From contig CAJQUW010004583.1 of assembly GCA_907163375.1 (NCBI GenBank), forward strand, positions 115,582-179,581: 64,000 nt of DNA, written 5' to 3'. The notes beneath the pieces are model-generated. The model saw only the letters and a program-made list of their open reading frames with translations, searched no databases and had not been told where the DNA came from. Shown one piece after another: positions 46,117 to 57,900 of the stretch; position 1 is the first letter of the stretch; each line of letters opens with the position of its first letter. Both the position numbers and the translations under genes were made by a program. This DNA comes from Prostheceraeus crozeri (taxonomy: Eukaryota > Platyhelminthes > Polycladida > Euryleptidae).

Positions 46117-47719
46117 GGATAATTAATTGATAGAATATATCTACTAGGCCTTCTAGCCACAACTGCACCTTCGGACAATAACTCTAGACGCAATATAATA
46201 AATAATTCTTTGTTTTTGTTCAAATTAATGTCTATGAGATAGTTTTGGCCCATTTGCTTTTCATTTGTAAATCATATTTTGCATCATAATTTCAAGATTT
46301 CCATGGAATTCTATTACCAATGAGTAATGGCAAAATTGTTGGAAAATTGATTTTTTCTGAATCGTTCTTCTGAAACATAACCCTAAATTTCAGCAATAAC
46401 TAAAACTAATGCAAAAGTAAAAGCCAAAACTAAACGAAACCTACGAGTATCTACTAGCTTTCAATCTTCAAGCTTACACCAACATCAATCACGCTATTGA
46501 AGAAGTTAGATCACATCACTTATCGATTTTGATAAAATGCATCCATTTTTGTGAAAATGGCGAAAGAGGTTAGGTATTGGCATCACTTACAGGTAAAAGA
46601 TTTCGTAAAATGATATCATGACATGGTAGAATTCAGCATTCGGATTTCACGGGACTCTAGTCGATGATTGATAAATTTCGTGTCTGAACTTCTTGGTCTA
46701 TTCAAGTATTACAAATTCAGACAATCATATCAAATACAATCAACTTTAACAATAAGAAACAATTTTCCTCATGGGTGACTTCAGTTGATGCACGTTATAG
46801 TCCAAAATAAACCGTGAAATGCTAAAACGTGTAAACGCCCACCTAATTATGGAAAACGATTACATTAGTAGGATGAGCGTAAGTTGAAGCCATGCACTTT
46901 CTTTAAGAAGCCTTTTGAACTGATGTCTTTCTATTCAGAGGATTTTTAAAAGACCAAGTGAAAAAATGAGACACCGATAATTTATATATATATATTAATT
47001 TATAAAAATGCTGGAATACATTTCGGTCGTTAGATGATTTTCAACCGATTGCTCACATGGATCTCGGCAAAGGAGCAATATCATCCGCTCATGACAGAAC
47101 TGGAGTATAGTTCTGGTAAGACGAGAACAATGTAGACTTGAAAATGTAATTCTCTTCATGCTTGAAGAGGGCGTTTTAAGATGTAATCGACTGTCAAAAT
47201 GAACGGAAGAGAATAAAGATGGTCATCTATACGGACATGAGCTAATAATATTCGTCGAAGTTGGGCTGGAATTTTTTTCAACGAAAACGGACGATATTTC
47301 TTACAGATAATCAAAAAATTCATGGAGCTTTCGAAGGAGTTGCTAATTAAAGTTCACGGCAAATCATGATCGAGTCTGCAGTATCCGTGCCGTGCCTAAG
47401 TCAGGTTGAAATTAGATGGCTTGCAGATAGATTTATGGTATTTATGTATTTATTATGGTATTATGGTATTTATGTATTAGATTTCAAATATTTACCTTAC
47501 GAAATGTATAAACTAGAAAATATTTGACATACCGTGTACAACTAACCATCGAGTTGTTCGTGCTTATTCTCTATTCAAAATTTTCGAATAATGAGTTAGT
47601 TTGGATGTTAGTTTGGATGGTTGGACCGGCGAAGCATGTTATACTGGAGCTATTTTTTTGCGTTCTTCACAAAAGGGGCATTGTATAGAATAGCAATGTA
47701 ATTTCAATTGTTTACTCAA
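46117..47719. other. Non-coding stretch
   Basis: AT-rich, with a short TA run at 46984-46997 and a small repeat of TATTTATGTATTTATTATGG at about 47441-47480. No gene or element ends recognised. Confidence 0.45.
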
Positions 47720-48398
47720 TTCAATGTAACTCCAGAACAAAAAGAAGCTCGAGTGCAATGGTGCCGTCGAATGCTTCACAGATTCAATGAAGGTCACTCA
47801 TGAGAGGTGTCGGAGATCGTAACACGGAGCGAAACATGGGTTTACTCATTCGACCCGGAAAGCAAGCAACAATCTGCTCAATGGACCCGCGTCGGTGCCG
47901 CCCCTCCACAGAAGTGTCGCAGAGAACGAAGTCTTGCAAAGCAAATGGTGACTACGTTTGTGGACATGAGCGGTCATGTTGCTACAATTCCGCTGGTGAT
48001 CCAGCGTACAGTGACTGCCAGTTGGAATGTTTCAGAATGTCTTCTAAGAGTCTTTGCTGCAGTTTCTCATCGTCGAAATCGAAGAACACGTCGACGACAT
48101 CTTCTGCATCAAGACAATTCAGCAGCTTACCGAGCACAGATGACGAAGGATTTAATTGTAGAGAATTCCATCGATGCAGTTGAACATCCACCGTATTCTC
48201 CAGACCTCCCACCTTGTGATTTCTTCGTGCTGCCGACAGTGAAGAAGAGCATGCGAAGAAGACGTTTTTAGAATGCAGAAGCCGCTGTGGAAGCCTTCGT
48301 GGAGGGCATAGAATGCATACCACCTTAAGTGCTTCAATAGTTGGTTCCGATGAATGCAACTCTGCATAGACTGCTCTAGAGACTACTTTGAGAAGATG
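47720..48398 (+). pseudogene. mariner transposase relic with a lost catalytic Asp
   Basis: Reads FNVTPEQKEARVQWCRRMLH, a stop after NEGHS, and then in the same frame EVSEIVTRSETWVYSFDPES. The normal TGDETW is TRSETW here, so the first catalytic Asp is Ser. The rest follows well: HLLHQDNSAAYRAQMTKDL (second Asp), HPPYSPDLPPCDFFVLPTVK (third), a stop after RRRRF, then NAEAAVEAFVEGIECIPP. In another frame comes MQLCIDCSRDYFEKM, the C-terminus. The region covers the C-terminal two thirds of a mariner enzyme; the termini are not clear (a GTTTTGGACAGCCC stretch at about 48449 may be an end). Confidence 0.85.
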
Positions 48399-48399
48399 T

Positions 48400-49175
48400 T
48401 ATGTTAAATTCGTTTGTAAATATAATATGTTAGTCAAATCGCAAAACGTTTTGGACAGCCCTTAGATCTCTTTAATATGGAGGAAGGCACGCTATTGGAT
48501 ATGTTGATGACCCGCGCACTACAATTGCTCGCAGTGTTCTAGAGTGATGGCAAAGCCTGCGATTTCAAAAACCCGTGCGTTATTTTTACTGCGCTGCTAT
48601 TACATTTTCACAAATCGAGCTCTACATTCATTACTGTCATTACTATATAACAGAAAGAAGTCATCAATGCATCGAACAAAATTACCCTCTAATGCCTTAA
48701 ACTCCATTTTCGTTCAAAAGCAAAGAGTATCTCGTCTTCCCAAGGTGTTGGACGACATAAATTGCTGATCGCAAAGCTGTTTTGGTACAAGATCGTAGAA
48801 ATGAGAGCAACATTTACTTATCTCATTATGTAGGTGTAGAAACAATCGAACAACCGATTTGTAACTGTTCATATACATTTGAATGATGAAATGAGAGCTC
48901 ATGAAAATCAACTGAAGAAATTACAGCAAATGAATGTCTTTCAATGCTTCGCTCACGAAACAGATCGCCTGGGGCAGCACACCCTCTCACATCTTCTGCG
49001 TTGACACAGGCTTTGTGGAATGGTGTCCATATCCGCTGGTCTCCTAAAGCATGAAAAAGTGCGATTTCTTCTACTTGAACTCTCCCAAAGTGATTGATTT
49101 GATCTGTTTTTTATTTGAACCACGTGGGTTCCTGGACTCTAGTAATTTCTGTCTTATGTATTGCACGTTCTACTT
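48400..49175. other. Non-coding stretch
   Basis: No recognisable gene or repeat; 65-75 codon open frames only. Confidence 0.45.
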
Positions 49176-50556
49176 TATACGTGGTACGTCTAATAAGTTT
49201 CCGGACAAATGTAGAAAAACTGCAAATCTTTCAATTCTGACATAATGGATCATTAATTTGGCACATATAGGTTAGGATGGTATGCCAAGTTTTAAAAAGT
49301 TTTCGTTTTTTGTTAGTCCGTAGGCCCACTTTAGAAAACTTGAGAAGTTTTGGTTATTTTGATGAATTTTCAGAGTTTTCGATAGAGACAGAAGAAGACA
49401 ATGCATCAAATAGAATCTGCTATGTAGGATAGTTGGAGCATAGTTGGAGGAATGGAGCATTCAATTTTGTCACCTAACTCTATTAACAGCGCAGCCGTCC
49501 ATTCTCTAATGAAGTTCGATGTGAAATCAATCACAACTGTGCAACAATGTCTTCTACCGAGTTTCGCGTTGAAAAGATTGAATGCTGGTGGCAATTCGTC
49601 TGAGTATTTTTCTTAGGCATCAGAATCACAAAATACTGGATAAAATGACAGCTGTGTAGAGTGTCACGGTCGACTATCTTATTTTGGGCGGCAGAATTTA
49701 GACCAGGTCGATAGATGTGAATGATGAAATGATGATCCACCTGAAAATAGGCCTGCCGAGGCTGTGACAGCCACTAAGTCCGAGCCGATGGAAAAGCCTC
49801 TGAACAGGGATCGACGCATAACGGTTACCACTGAATTATGAACTGAATGTATCCTTTGGAAGTGTTGGGGGACCCTCATGGGAAATGGGTGTCAAAAGGT
49901 CAGCTTGCAGTTCTCTTTACTCGCCGATCGCGGCTCCTGATTTCTAACATGACATGCATGGAAGACGACTGGAGGCTTTTACGAATTTGGGCATTACTGA
50001 AGAGTTTGGGGAACGTTTTATTGGTTGTGTTTTCTTACTGTCGATGAAGCTCCTTTGTCTTTATAAGCCTACAATCCACTTTCCAAACGGGAAATGATCT
50101 TAAGTGCAGCTCTGATCTGGAGCAATCGTTTCGCGGATTCCTCAGTAAACTTCCATCTTCAGGAAGTGTTTGCGACTTAAGAAGTGTTGAGTCAGGTGGC
50201 TGAAGTGTGCGCAACACGAGGGTATCGGCTTGAAAAGGAAATTTTAAGAGCTGTCACTTTTATCCGGTCACATCAGAACACATGCTGATACATGTTTAAA
50301 CAACACAACCATCAGCGAATTTGCCATGCACAAAATAGAAAAGCAGATCTGCGTTTTATTTTAAATTCAAAAAAATAAGCAAAACTTCGCATGTTTTCTA
50401 AAGTGGGCCTACGGACTAACAAAAAACGAAAACTTTTTAAAACTTGGCATACCATCCTAACCTATATGTGCCAAATTAATGATCCATTATGTCAGAATTG
50501 AAAGATTTGCAGTTTTTCTACATTTGTCCGGAAACTTATTAGACGTACCACGTATA
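49176..50556. mobile_element. mariner-like element with ~200-bp terminal inverted repeats
   Basis: The arms 49176-49375 and 50358-50556 are near-perfect inverse copies starting TATACGTGGTACGTC and continuing TAATAAGTTTCCGGAC, a mariner-like terminus with TA at the edge. The interior (49376-50357) has only short open frames on the minus strand (49406-49594, 49531-49740, 49679-49879, 50035-50217), none recognised as transposase. It may be a decayed or captured sequence. Confidence 0.75.
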
Positions 50557-50605
50557 GTCCGTTTCATAAATAGTTAGAGATTAGTTAAAGCAGCAACATT
50601 TAAAA
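50557..50605. repeat. Fragment of a Tc1-like terminal repeat
   Basis: GTCCGTTTCATAAATAGTTAG...AAAGCAGCAACATTT is the inverse of the right end of the Tc1 relic at 42592-42636, with several differences. It is the left end of a related element that has lost its body. It lies directly against the mariner-like element and just before the microsatellite. Confidence 0.7.
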
Positions 50606-50670
50606 CGGTAAAACGGTAGTAGTAAGGAAGTGACAAACACCAGATAGCGCAAGATGGCCGCCATCGCTGA

Positions 50671-50877
50671 CTCCCCCCCTCCCCTCCCCCTCCCCTCCCC
50701 CTCCCCTCCCCCTCCCCTCCCCCTCCCCTCCCCCTCCCCTCCCCCTCCCCTCCCCCTCCCCTCCCCCTCCCCTCCCCCTCCCCTCCCCCTCCCCTCCCCT
50801 CCCCCTCCCCTCCCCCTCCCCTCCCCCTCCCCTCCCCCTCCCCTCCCCCTCCCCGCCCCTCCCCCTCCCCTCCCCCC
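50671..50877. repeat. (CCCCCTCCCCT)n microsatellite
   Basis: About 200 bases of C-rich repeat, mostly an 11-base unit with occasional shorter units and one CCCCG variant. It ends CCCCCCCCTCTGGAACGGC, which resembles the satellite junction CCCCCCCCTCTGGACAGC. The strand asymmetry makes an i-motif/G-quadruplex possible. The proline-serine-leucine frame through it is not a gene. Confidence 0.9.
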
Positions 50878-51915
50878 CCTCTGGAACGGCAGAGTGTCGT
50901 GGTCGGCCGCCGTGGTGCTTTGGGTCTGAGTGTCGTGGTGGACTTGGGCGACCGCCAGGATTAGTCTTGAGGCTATAGTGTGTGATGTTTTTCGTGCTGA
51001 ATGTTGGGTTGTAAAATGGGTTGTTTCGAGTGGAAGGAGTGGTCGGATGAGAAAACGGAGGTCGGATTCGTGTTCAGCGTGAAATTCTGCATCGGTAGGG
51101 TGAGTTTCAAGGCAATCGGTGAGAAAAAATTTTCAACATTTTTCGAAAAACGACAGAGTTAGAATTTGGGACGTTTTGGTGTGTAGCGTCCAAACGAAGC
51201 ATCGGATGAGAAAACGGAGGCCAGATTCGGAATCTACGTGAAATTTTGGGTTAGGAAGGATGTTTCCAGCGAAATCGGAGAGAAAAAATTTTCACTGACC
51301 TCCCCCCCCCTCTGGACAGCTTGCTTCGATTTTGGCTTCTAGTGGACGGATTTTGTCGTGCGATAGCTCGTTTGAAAGCTAAGAGTGAGACAAATTCAGT
51401 GAAAGAATCGGCTTGTTCCTATCTGTCTTCGTTCAAAAGTTAGAGCGGTTACAAGATTTTAGGTCGGAGCTCGCTTACCTGAAAAAATCCTAAGTGTCAG
51501 AGTGACTTTGTATGGGTAAAATTTTGAAAATTTTCCAAAGTGTGGAATTTCGACCTGGGACCGTCACCAAACCATTTTTCATCAAATTCTGAAATTTCAC
51601 TGACCTCTCCCCCCCCTCTGGACAGCTTGCTTCGATTTTGGCTTCCAGTGGATGGATTTTGTCGTGCGATAGCTCGTTTGAAAGCTAAGAGTGAGACAAG
51701 TTCAGTGAAAGATTCGGCTTGTTCCTATCTGTCTTCGTTCAAAAGTTAGAGCGGTTACAAGATTTTAGGTCGGAGCTCGCTTACTTGAAAAAATCCTAAG
51801 TGTCAGAGTGACTTTGTATGGGTAAAATTTTGAAAATTTTCCAAAGTGTGGAATTTCGACCTGGGACCGTCACCAAAACATTTTTCATCAAATTCTGAAA
51901 TTTCACTGACGTCCC
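50878..51915. repeat. Divergent edge of the satellite array
   Basis: After the microsatellite come degenerate satellite fragments (CGACAGAGTTAGAATTTGGG at about 51151, GAAGCATCGGATGAGAAAAC at about 51198). Next come about 306-bp units starting at CTCCCCCCCCCTCTGGACAG near 51300 and 51605, with a third C-tract at about 51910. They contain a private segment (AAATCCTAAGTGTCAGAGTG...GGGACCGTCACCAAA) not seen in the main array. Higher divergence at the edge of an otherwise homogeneous array is usual for satellites. Confidence 0.8.
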
Positions 51916-54900
51916 CCCCCCTCTGGACAGCTTGCTTCGATTTTGGCTTCCAGTGGACGGATTTTGTCGTGCGATAGCTCGTTTGAAAGCTAAGAGTGAG
52001 ACAAATTCAGTGAAAGAATCGGCTTGTTCATATCTGTCTTCGTTTAGATGTGAGACGCCATTTAAGATTTTGGGAGATTGGCGAAAAACGACAGAGTTAG
52101 AATTTTGGACGTTTTGGGCTCTAGCTTCAAAACGAAGCATCGGATGGGAAAACGGATTTCAGATTTGGAATCAGCATGAAATTCTGCATCTGTGTGGTGA
52201 GTTTCAAGTCAATCAGAGAGAAAAAATTTTCAACATTTTTCGAAAAAACGACAGAGTTAGAATTTTGGTCGTTTTGGGCTGTAGCGCCAAAACGAACCAT
52301 CTGATGGGAAAACGGAGGCCAGATTCGGATTCAGCGTGAAATTCTGCATCGGTATGGTGAATTTGAACGCAATCGGAGAGAAAAAGTTTCGCTGACGTCC
52401 CCCCCTCTCGGGAGAGCTAGCTTCGATTTTGGCTTCCAGTGGACGGATTTTGTCGTGCCATAGCTCGTTTGAAAGCTAAGAGTGAGACAAATTCAGTGAA
52501 AGAATCGGCTTGTTCATATCTGTCTTCGTTTAGATGTGAGACGCCATTTAAGATTTTGGGAGATTGGCGAAAAACGACAGAGTTAGAATTTTGGACGTTT
52601 TGGGCTCTAGCATCAAAACGAAGCATCGGATGGGAAAACGGATTTCAGATTTGGAATCAGCATGAAATTCTCTATCAAAATGGTGAGTTTCAAGTCAATC
52701 GGAGAGAAAAAGTTTCGCTGACGTCCCCCCCCCTCGGGAGAGCTAGCTTCGATCTTGGCTTCCAGTGGACGGATTTTGTCGTGCAATAGCTCGTTTGAAA
52801 GCTAAGAGTGAGACAAATTCAGTAAAAGAATCGGCTTGTTCATATCTGTCTTCGTTTAGATGTGAGACGCCATTTAAGATTTTGGGAGATTGGCGAAAAA
52901 CGACAGAGTTAGAATTTTGGACGTTTTGGGCTCTAGCTTCAAAACGAAGCATCGGATGGGAAAACGGATTTCAGATTTGGAATCAGCATGAAATTCTGCA
53001 TCTGTGTGGTGAGTTTCAAGTCAATCAGAGAGAAAAAATTTTCAACATTTTTCGAAAAAACGACAGAGTTAGAATTTTGGTCGTTTTGGGCTGTAGCGCC
53101 AAAACGAACCATCTGATGGGAAAACGGAGGCCAGATTCGGATTCAGCGTGAAATTCTGCATCGGTATGGTGAATTTGAACGCAATCGGAGAGAAAACGTT
53201 TCGCTGACGTCCCCCCCTCTCGGGAGAGCTAGCTTCGATTTTGGCTTCCAGTGGACGGATTTTGTCGTGCCATAGCTCGTTTGAAAGCTAAGAGTGAGAC
53301 AAATTCAGTGAAAGAATCGGCTTGTTCATATCTGTCTTCGTTTAGATGTGAGACGCCATTTAAGATTTTGGGAGATTGGCGAAAAACCACGACAGAGTTA
53401 GAATTTTGGACGTTTTGGGCTCTAGCTTCAAAACGAAGCATCGGAGAGCAAAACGGATTTCAGATTTGGAATCAGCATGAAATTCTGCATCTGTGTGGTG
53501 AGTTTCAAGTCAATCGGAGAGAAAAAGTTTCGCTGACGTCCCCCCTCGGGGGACAGAGTTAGAATTTGGGACGTTTTGGGCTGTAGCTTCAAAACGAAGC
53601 ATCGGATGAGAAAACGGATTTCAGATTTGGAATCAGCATGAAATTCTGCATCTGTGTGGTGAGTTTCAAGTCAATCAAAGAGAAAAAATTTTCAACATTT
53701 TTCGAAAAAACGACAGAGTTAGAATTTTGGACGTTTTGGGCTCTAGCATCAAAACGAAGCATCGGATGGGAAAACGGATTTCAGATTTGGAATCAGCATG
53801 AAATTCTCTATCAAAATGGTGAGTTTCAAGTCAATCGGAGAGAAAAAGTTTCGCTGACGTCCCCCCCCCTCGGGAGAGCTAGCTTCGATTTTGGCTTCCA
53901 GTGGACGGATTTTGTCGTGCCATAGCTCGTTTGAAAGCTAAGAGTGAGACAAATTCAGTAAAAGAATCGGCTTGTTCATATCTGTCTTCGTTTAGATGTG
54001 AGACGCCATTTAAGATTTTGGGAGATTGGCGAAAAACGACAGAGTTAGAATTTTGGACGTTTTGGGCTCTAGCTTCAAAACGAAGCATCGGATGGGAAAA
54101 CGGATTTCAGATTTGGAATCAGCATGAAATTCTGCATCTGTGTGGTGAGTTTCAAGTCAATCAGAGAGAAAAAATTTTGGTCGTTTTGGGCTGTAGCGCC
54201 AAAACGAACCATCTGATGGGAAAACGGAGGCCAGATTCGGATTCAGCGTGAAATTCTGCATCGGTATGGTGAATTTGAACGCAATCGGAGAGAAAAAGTT
54301 TCGCTGACGTCCCCCCCTCTCGGGAGAGCTAGCTTCGATTTTGGCTTCCAGTGGACGGATTTTGTCGTGCCATAGCTCGTTTGAAAGCTAAGAGTGAGAC
54401 AAATTCACTGAAAGAATCGGCTTGTTCATATCTGTCTTCGTTTAGATGTGAGACGCCATTTAAGATTTTGGGAGATTGGCGAAAAACGACAGAGTTAGAA
54501 TTTTGGACGTTTTGGGCTCTAGCTTCAAAACGAAGCATCGGATGGCAAAACGGATTTCAGATTTGGAATCAGCATGAAATTCTGCATCTGTGTGGTGAGT
54601 TTCAAGTCAATCAAAGAGAAAAAATTTTCAACATTTTTCGAAAAAACGACAGAGTTAGAATTTTGGACGTTTTGGGCTCTAGCTTCAAAACGAAGCATCG
54701 GATGGGAAAACGGATTTCAGATTTGGAATCAGCATGAAATTCTGCATCTGTGTGGTGAGTTTCAAGTCAATCAAAGAGAAAAAATTTTCAACATTTTTCG
54801 AAAAAACGACAGAGTTAGAATTTTGGACGTTTTGGGCTCTAGCATCAAAACGAAGCATCGGATGGGAAAACGGATTTCAGATTTGGAATCAGCATGAAAT

Positions 54901-57900
54901 TCTCTATCAAAATGGTGAGTTTCAAGTCAATCGGAGAGAAAAAGTTTCGCTGACGTCCCCCCCCCTCGGGAGAGCTAGCTTCGATTTTGGCTTCCAGTGG
55001 ACGGATTTTGTCGTGCCATAGCTCGTTTGAAAGCTAAGAGTGAGACAAATTCAGTGAAAGAATCGGCTTGTTCATATCTGTCTTCGTTTAGATGTGAGAC
55101 GCCATTTAAGATTTTGGGAGATTGGCGAAAAACGACAGAGTTAGAATTTTGGACGTTTTGGGCTCTAGCTTCAAAACGAAGCATCGGATGGGAAAACGGA
55201 TTTCAGATTTGGAATCAGCATGAAATTCTGCATCTGTGTGGTGAGTTTCAAGTCAATCAGAGAGAAAAAATTTTCAACATTTTTCGAAAAAACGACAGAG
55301 TTAGAATTTTGGTCGTTTTGGGCTGTAGCGCCAAAACGAACCATCTGATGGGAAAACGGAGGCCAGATTCGGATTCAGCGTGAAATTCTGCATCGGTATG
55401 GTGAATTTGAACGCAATCGGAGAGAAAACGTTTCGCTGACGTCCCCCCCTCTCGGGAGAGCTAGCTTCGATTTTGGCTTCCAGTGGACGGATTTTGTCGT
55501 GCCATAGCTCGTTTGAAAGCTAAGAGTGAGACAAATTCAGTGAAAGAATCGGCTTGTTCATATCTGTCTTCGTTTAGATGTGAGACGCCATTTAAGATTT
55601 TGGGAGATTGGCGAAAAACGACAGAGTTAGAATTTTGGACGTTTTGGGCTCTAGCTTCAAAACGAAGCATCGGAGAGCAAAACGGATTTCAGATTTGGAA
55701 TCAGCATGAAATTCTGCATCTGTGTGGTGAGTTTCAAGTCAATCAAAGAGAAAAAATTTTCAACATTTTTCGAAAAAACGACAGAGTTAGAATTTTGGAC
55801 GTTTTGGGCTCTAGCATCAAAACGAAGCATCGGATGGGAAAACGGATTTCAGATTTGGAATCAGCATGAAATTCTCTATCAAAATGGTGAGTTTCAAGTC
55901 AATCGGAGAGAAAAAGTTTCGCTGACGTCCCCCCCCCTCGGGAGAGCTAGCTTCGATTTTGGCTTCCAGTGGACGGATTTTGTCGTGCCATAGCTCGTTT
56001 GAAAGCTAAGAGTGAGACAAATTCAGTGAAAGAATCGGCTTGTTCATATCTGTCTTCGTTTAGATGTGAGACGCCATTTAAGATTTTGGGAGATTGGCGA
56101 AAAACGACAGAGTTAGAATTTTGGACGTTTTGGGCTCTAGCTTCAAAACGAAGCATCGGATGGGAAAACGGATTTCAGATTTGGAATCAGCATGAAATTC
56201 TGCATCTGTGTGGTGAGTTTCAAGTCAATCAGAGAGAAAAAATTTTCAACATTTTTCGAAAAAACGACAGAGTTAGAATTTTGGTCGTTTTGGGCTGTAG
56301 CGCCAAAACGAACCATCTGATGGGAAAACGGAGGCCAGATTCGGATTCAGCGTGAAATTCTGCATCGGTATGGTGAATTTGAACGCAATCGGAGAGAAAA
56401 AGTTTCGCTGACGTCCCCCCCTCTCGGGAGAGCTAGCTTCGATTTTGGCTTCCAGTGGACGGATTTTGTCGTGCCATAGCTCGTTTGAAAGCTAAGAGTG
56501 AGACAAATTCAGTGAAAGAATCGGCTTGTTCATATCTGTCTTCGTTTAGATGTGAGACGCCATTTAAGATTTTGGGAGATTGGCGAAAAACGACAGAGTT
56601 AGAATTTTGGACGTTTTGGGCTCTAGCTTCAAAACGAAGCATCGGATGGGAAAACGGATTTCAGATTTGGAATCAGCATGAAATTCTGCATCTGTGTGGT
56701 GAGTTTCAAGTCAATCGGAGAGAAAAAGTTTCGCTGACGTCCCCCCCCCTCGGGAGAGCTCGCTTCGACACTTTGGTCAGCATGAAATTCTGCATCTGTG
56801 TGGTGAGTTTCAAGTCAATCAAAGAGAAAAAATTTTCAACATTTTTCGAAAAAACGACAGAGTTAGAATTTTGGACGTTTTGGGCTCTAGCATCAAAACG
56901 AAGCATCGGATGGGAAAACGGATTTCAGATTTGGAATCAGCATGAAATTCTCTATCAAAATGGTGAGTTTCAAGTCAATCGGAGAGAAAAAGTTTCGCTG
57001 ACGTCCCCCCCCTCGGGAGAGCTAGCTTCGATTTTGGCTTCCAGTGGACGGATTTTGTCGTGCAATAGCTCGTTTGAAAGCTAAGAGTGAGACAAATTCA
57101 GTGAAAGAATCGGCTTGTTCATATCTGTCTTCGTTTAGATGTGAGACGCCATTTAAGATTTTGGGAGATTGGCGAAAAACGACAGAGTTAGAATTTTGGA
57201 CGTTTTGGGCTCTAGCTTCAAAACGAAGCATCGGATGGGAAAACGGATTTCAGATTTGGAATCAGCATGAAATTCTGCATCTGTGTGGTGAGTTTCAAGT
57301 CAATCAGAGAGAAAAAATATTCAACATTTTTCGAAAAAACGACAGAGTTAGAATTTTGGTCGTTTTGGGCTGTAGCGCCAAAACGAACCATCTGATGGGA
57401 AAACGGAGGCCAGATTCGGATTCAGCGTGAAATTCTGCATCGGTATGGTGAATTTGAACGCAATCGGAGAGAAAACGTTTCGCTGACGTCCCCCCCTCTC
57501 GGGAGAGCTAGCTTCGATTTTGGCTTCCAGTGGACGGATTTTGTCGTGCCATAGCTCGTTTGAAAGCTAAGAGTGAGACAAATTCAGTGAAAGAATCGGC
57601 TTGTTCATATCTGTCTTCGTTTAGATGTGAGACGCCATTTAAGATTTTGGGAGATTGGCGAAAAACGACAGAGTTAGAATTTTGGACGTTTTGGGCTCTA
57701 GCTTCAAAACGAAGCATCGGATGGGAAAACGGATTTCAGATTTGGAATCAGCATGAAATTCTGCATCTGTGTGGTGAGTTTCAAGTCAATCAAAGAGAAA
57801 AAATTTTCAACATTTTTCGAAAAAACGACAGAGTTAGAATTTTGGACGTTTTGGGCTCTAGCTTCAAAACGAAGCATCGGATGGGAAAACGGATTTCAGA

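Noticed and set aside
50654-50929. 91-residue Pro/Ser/Leu-rich open frame starting MAAIADSPPP
   Set aside because: It is only the translation of the (CCCCCTCCCCT)n microsatellite; there is no other protein-like content.
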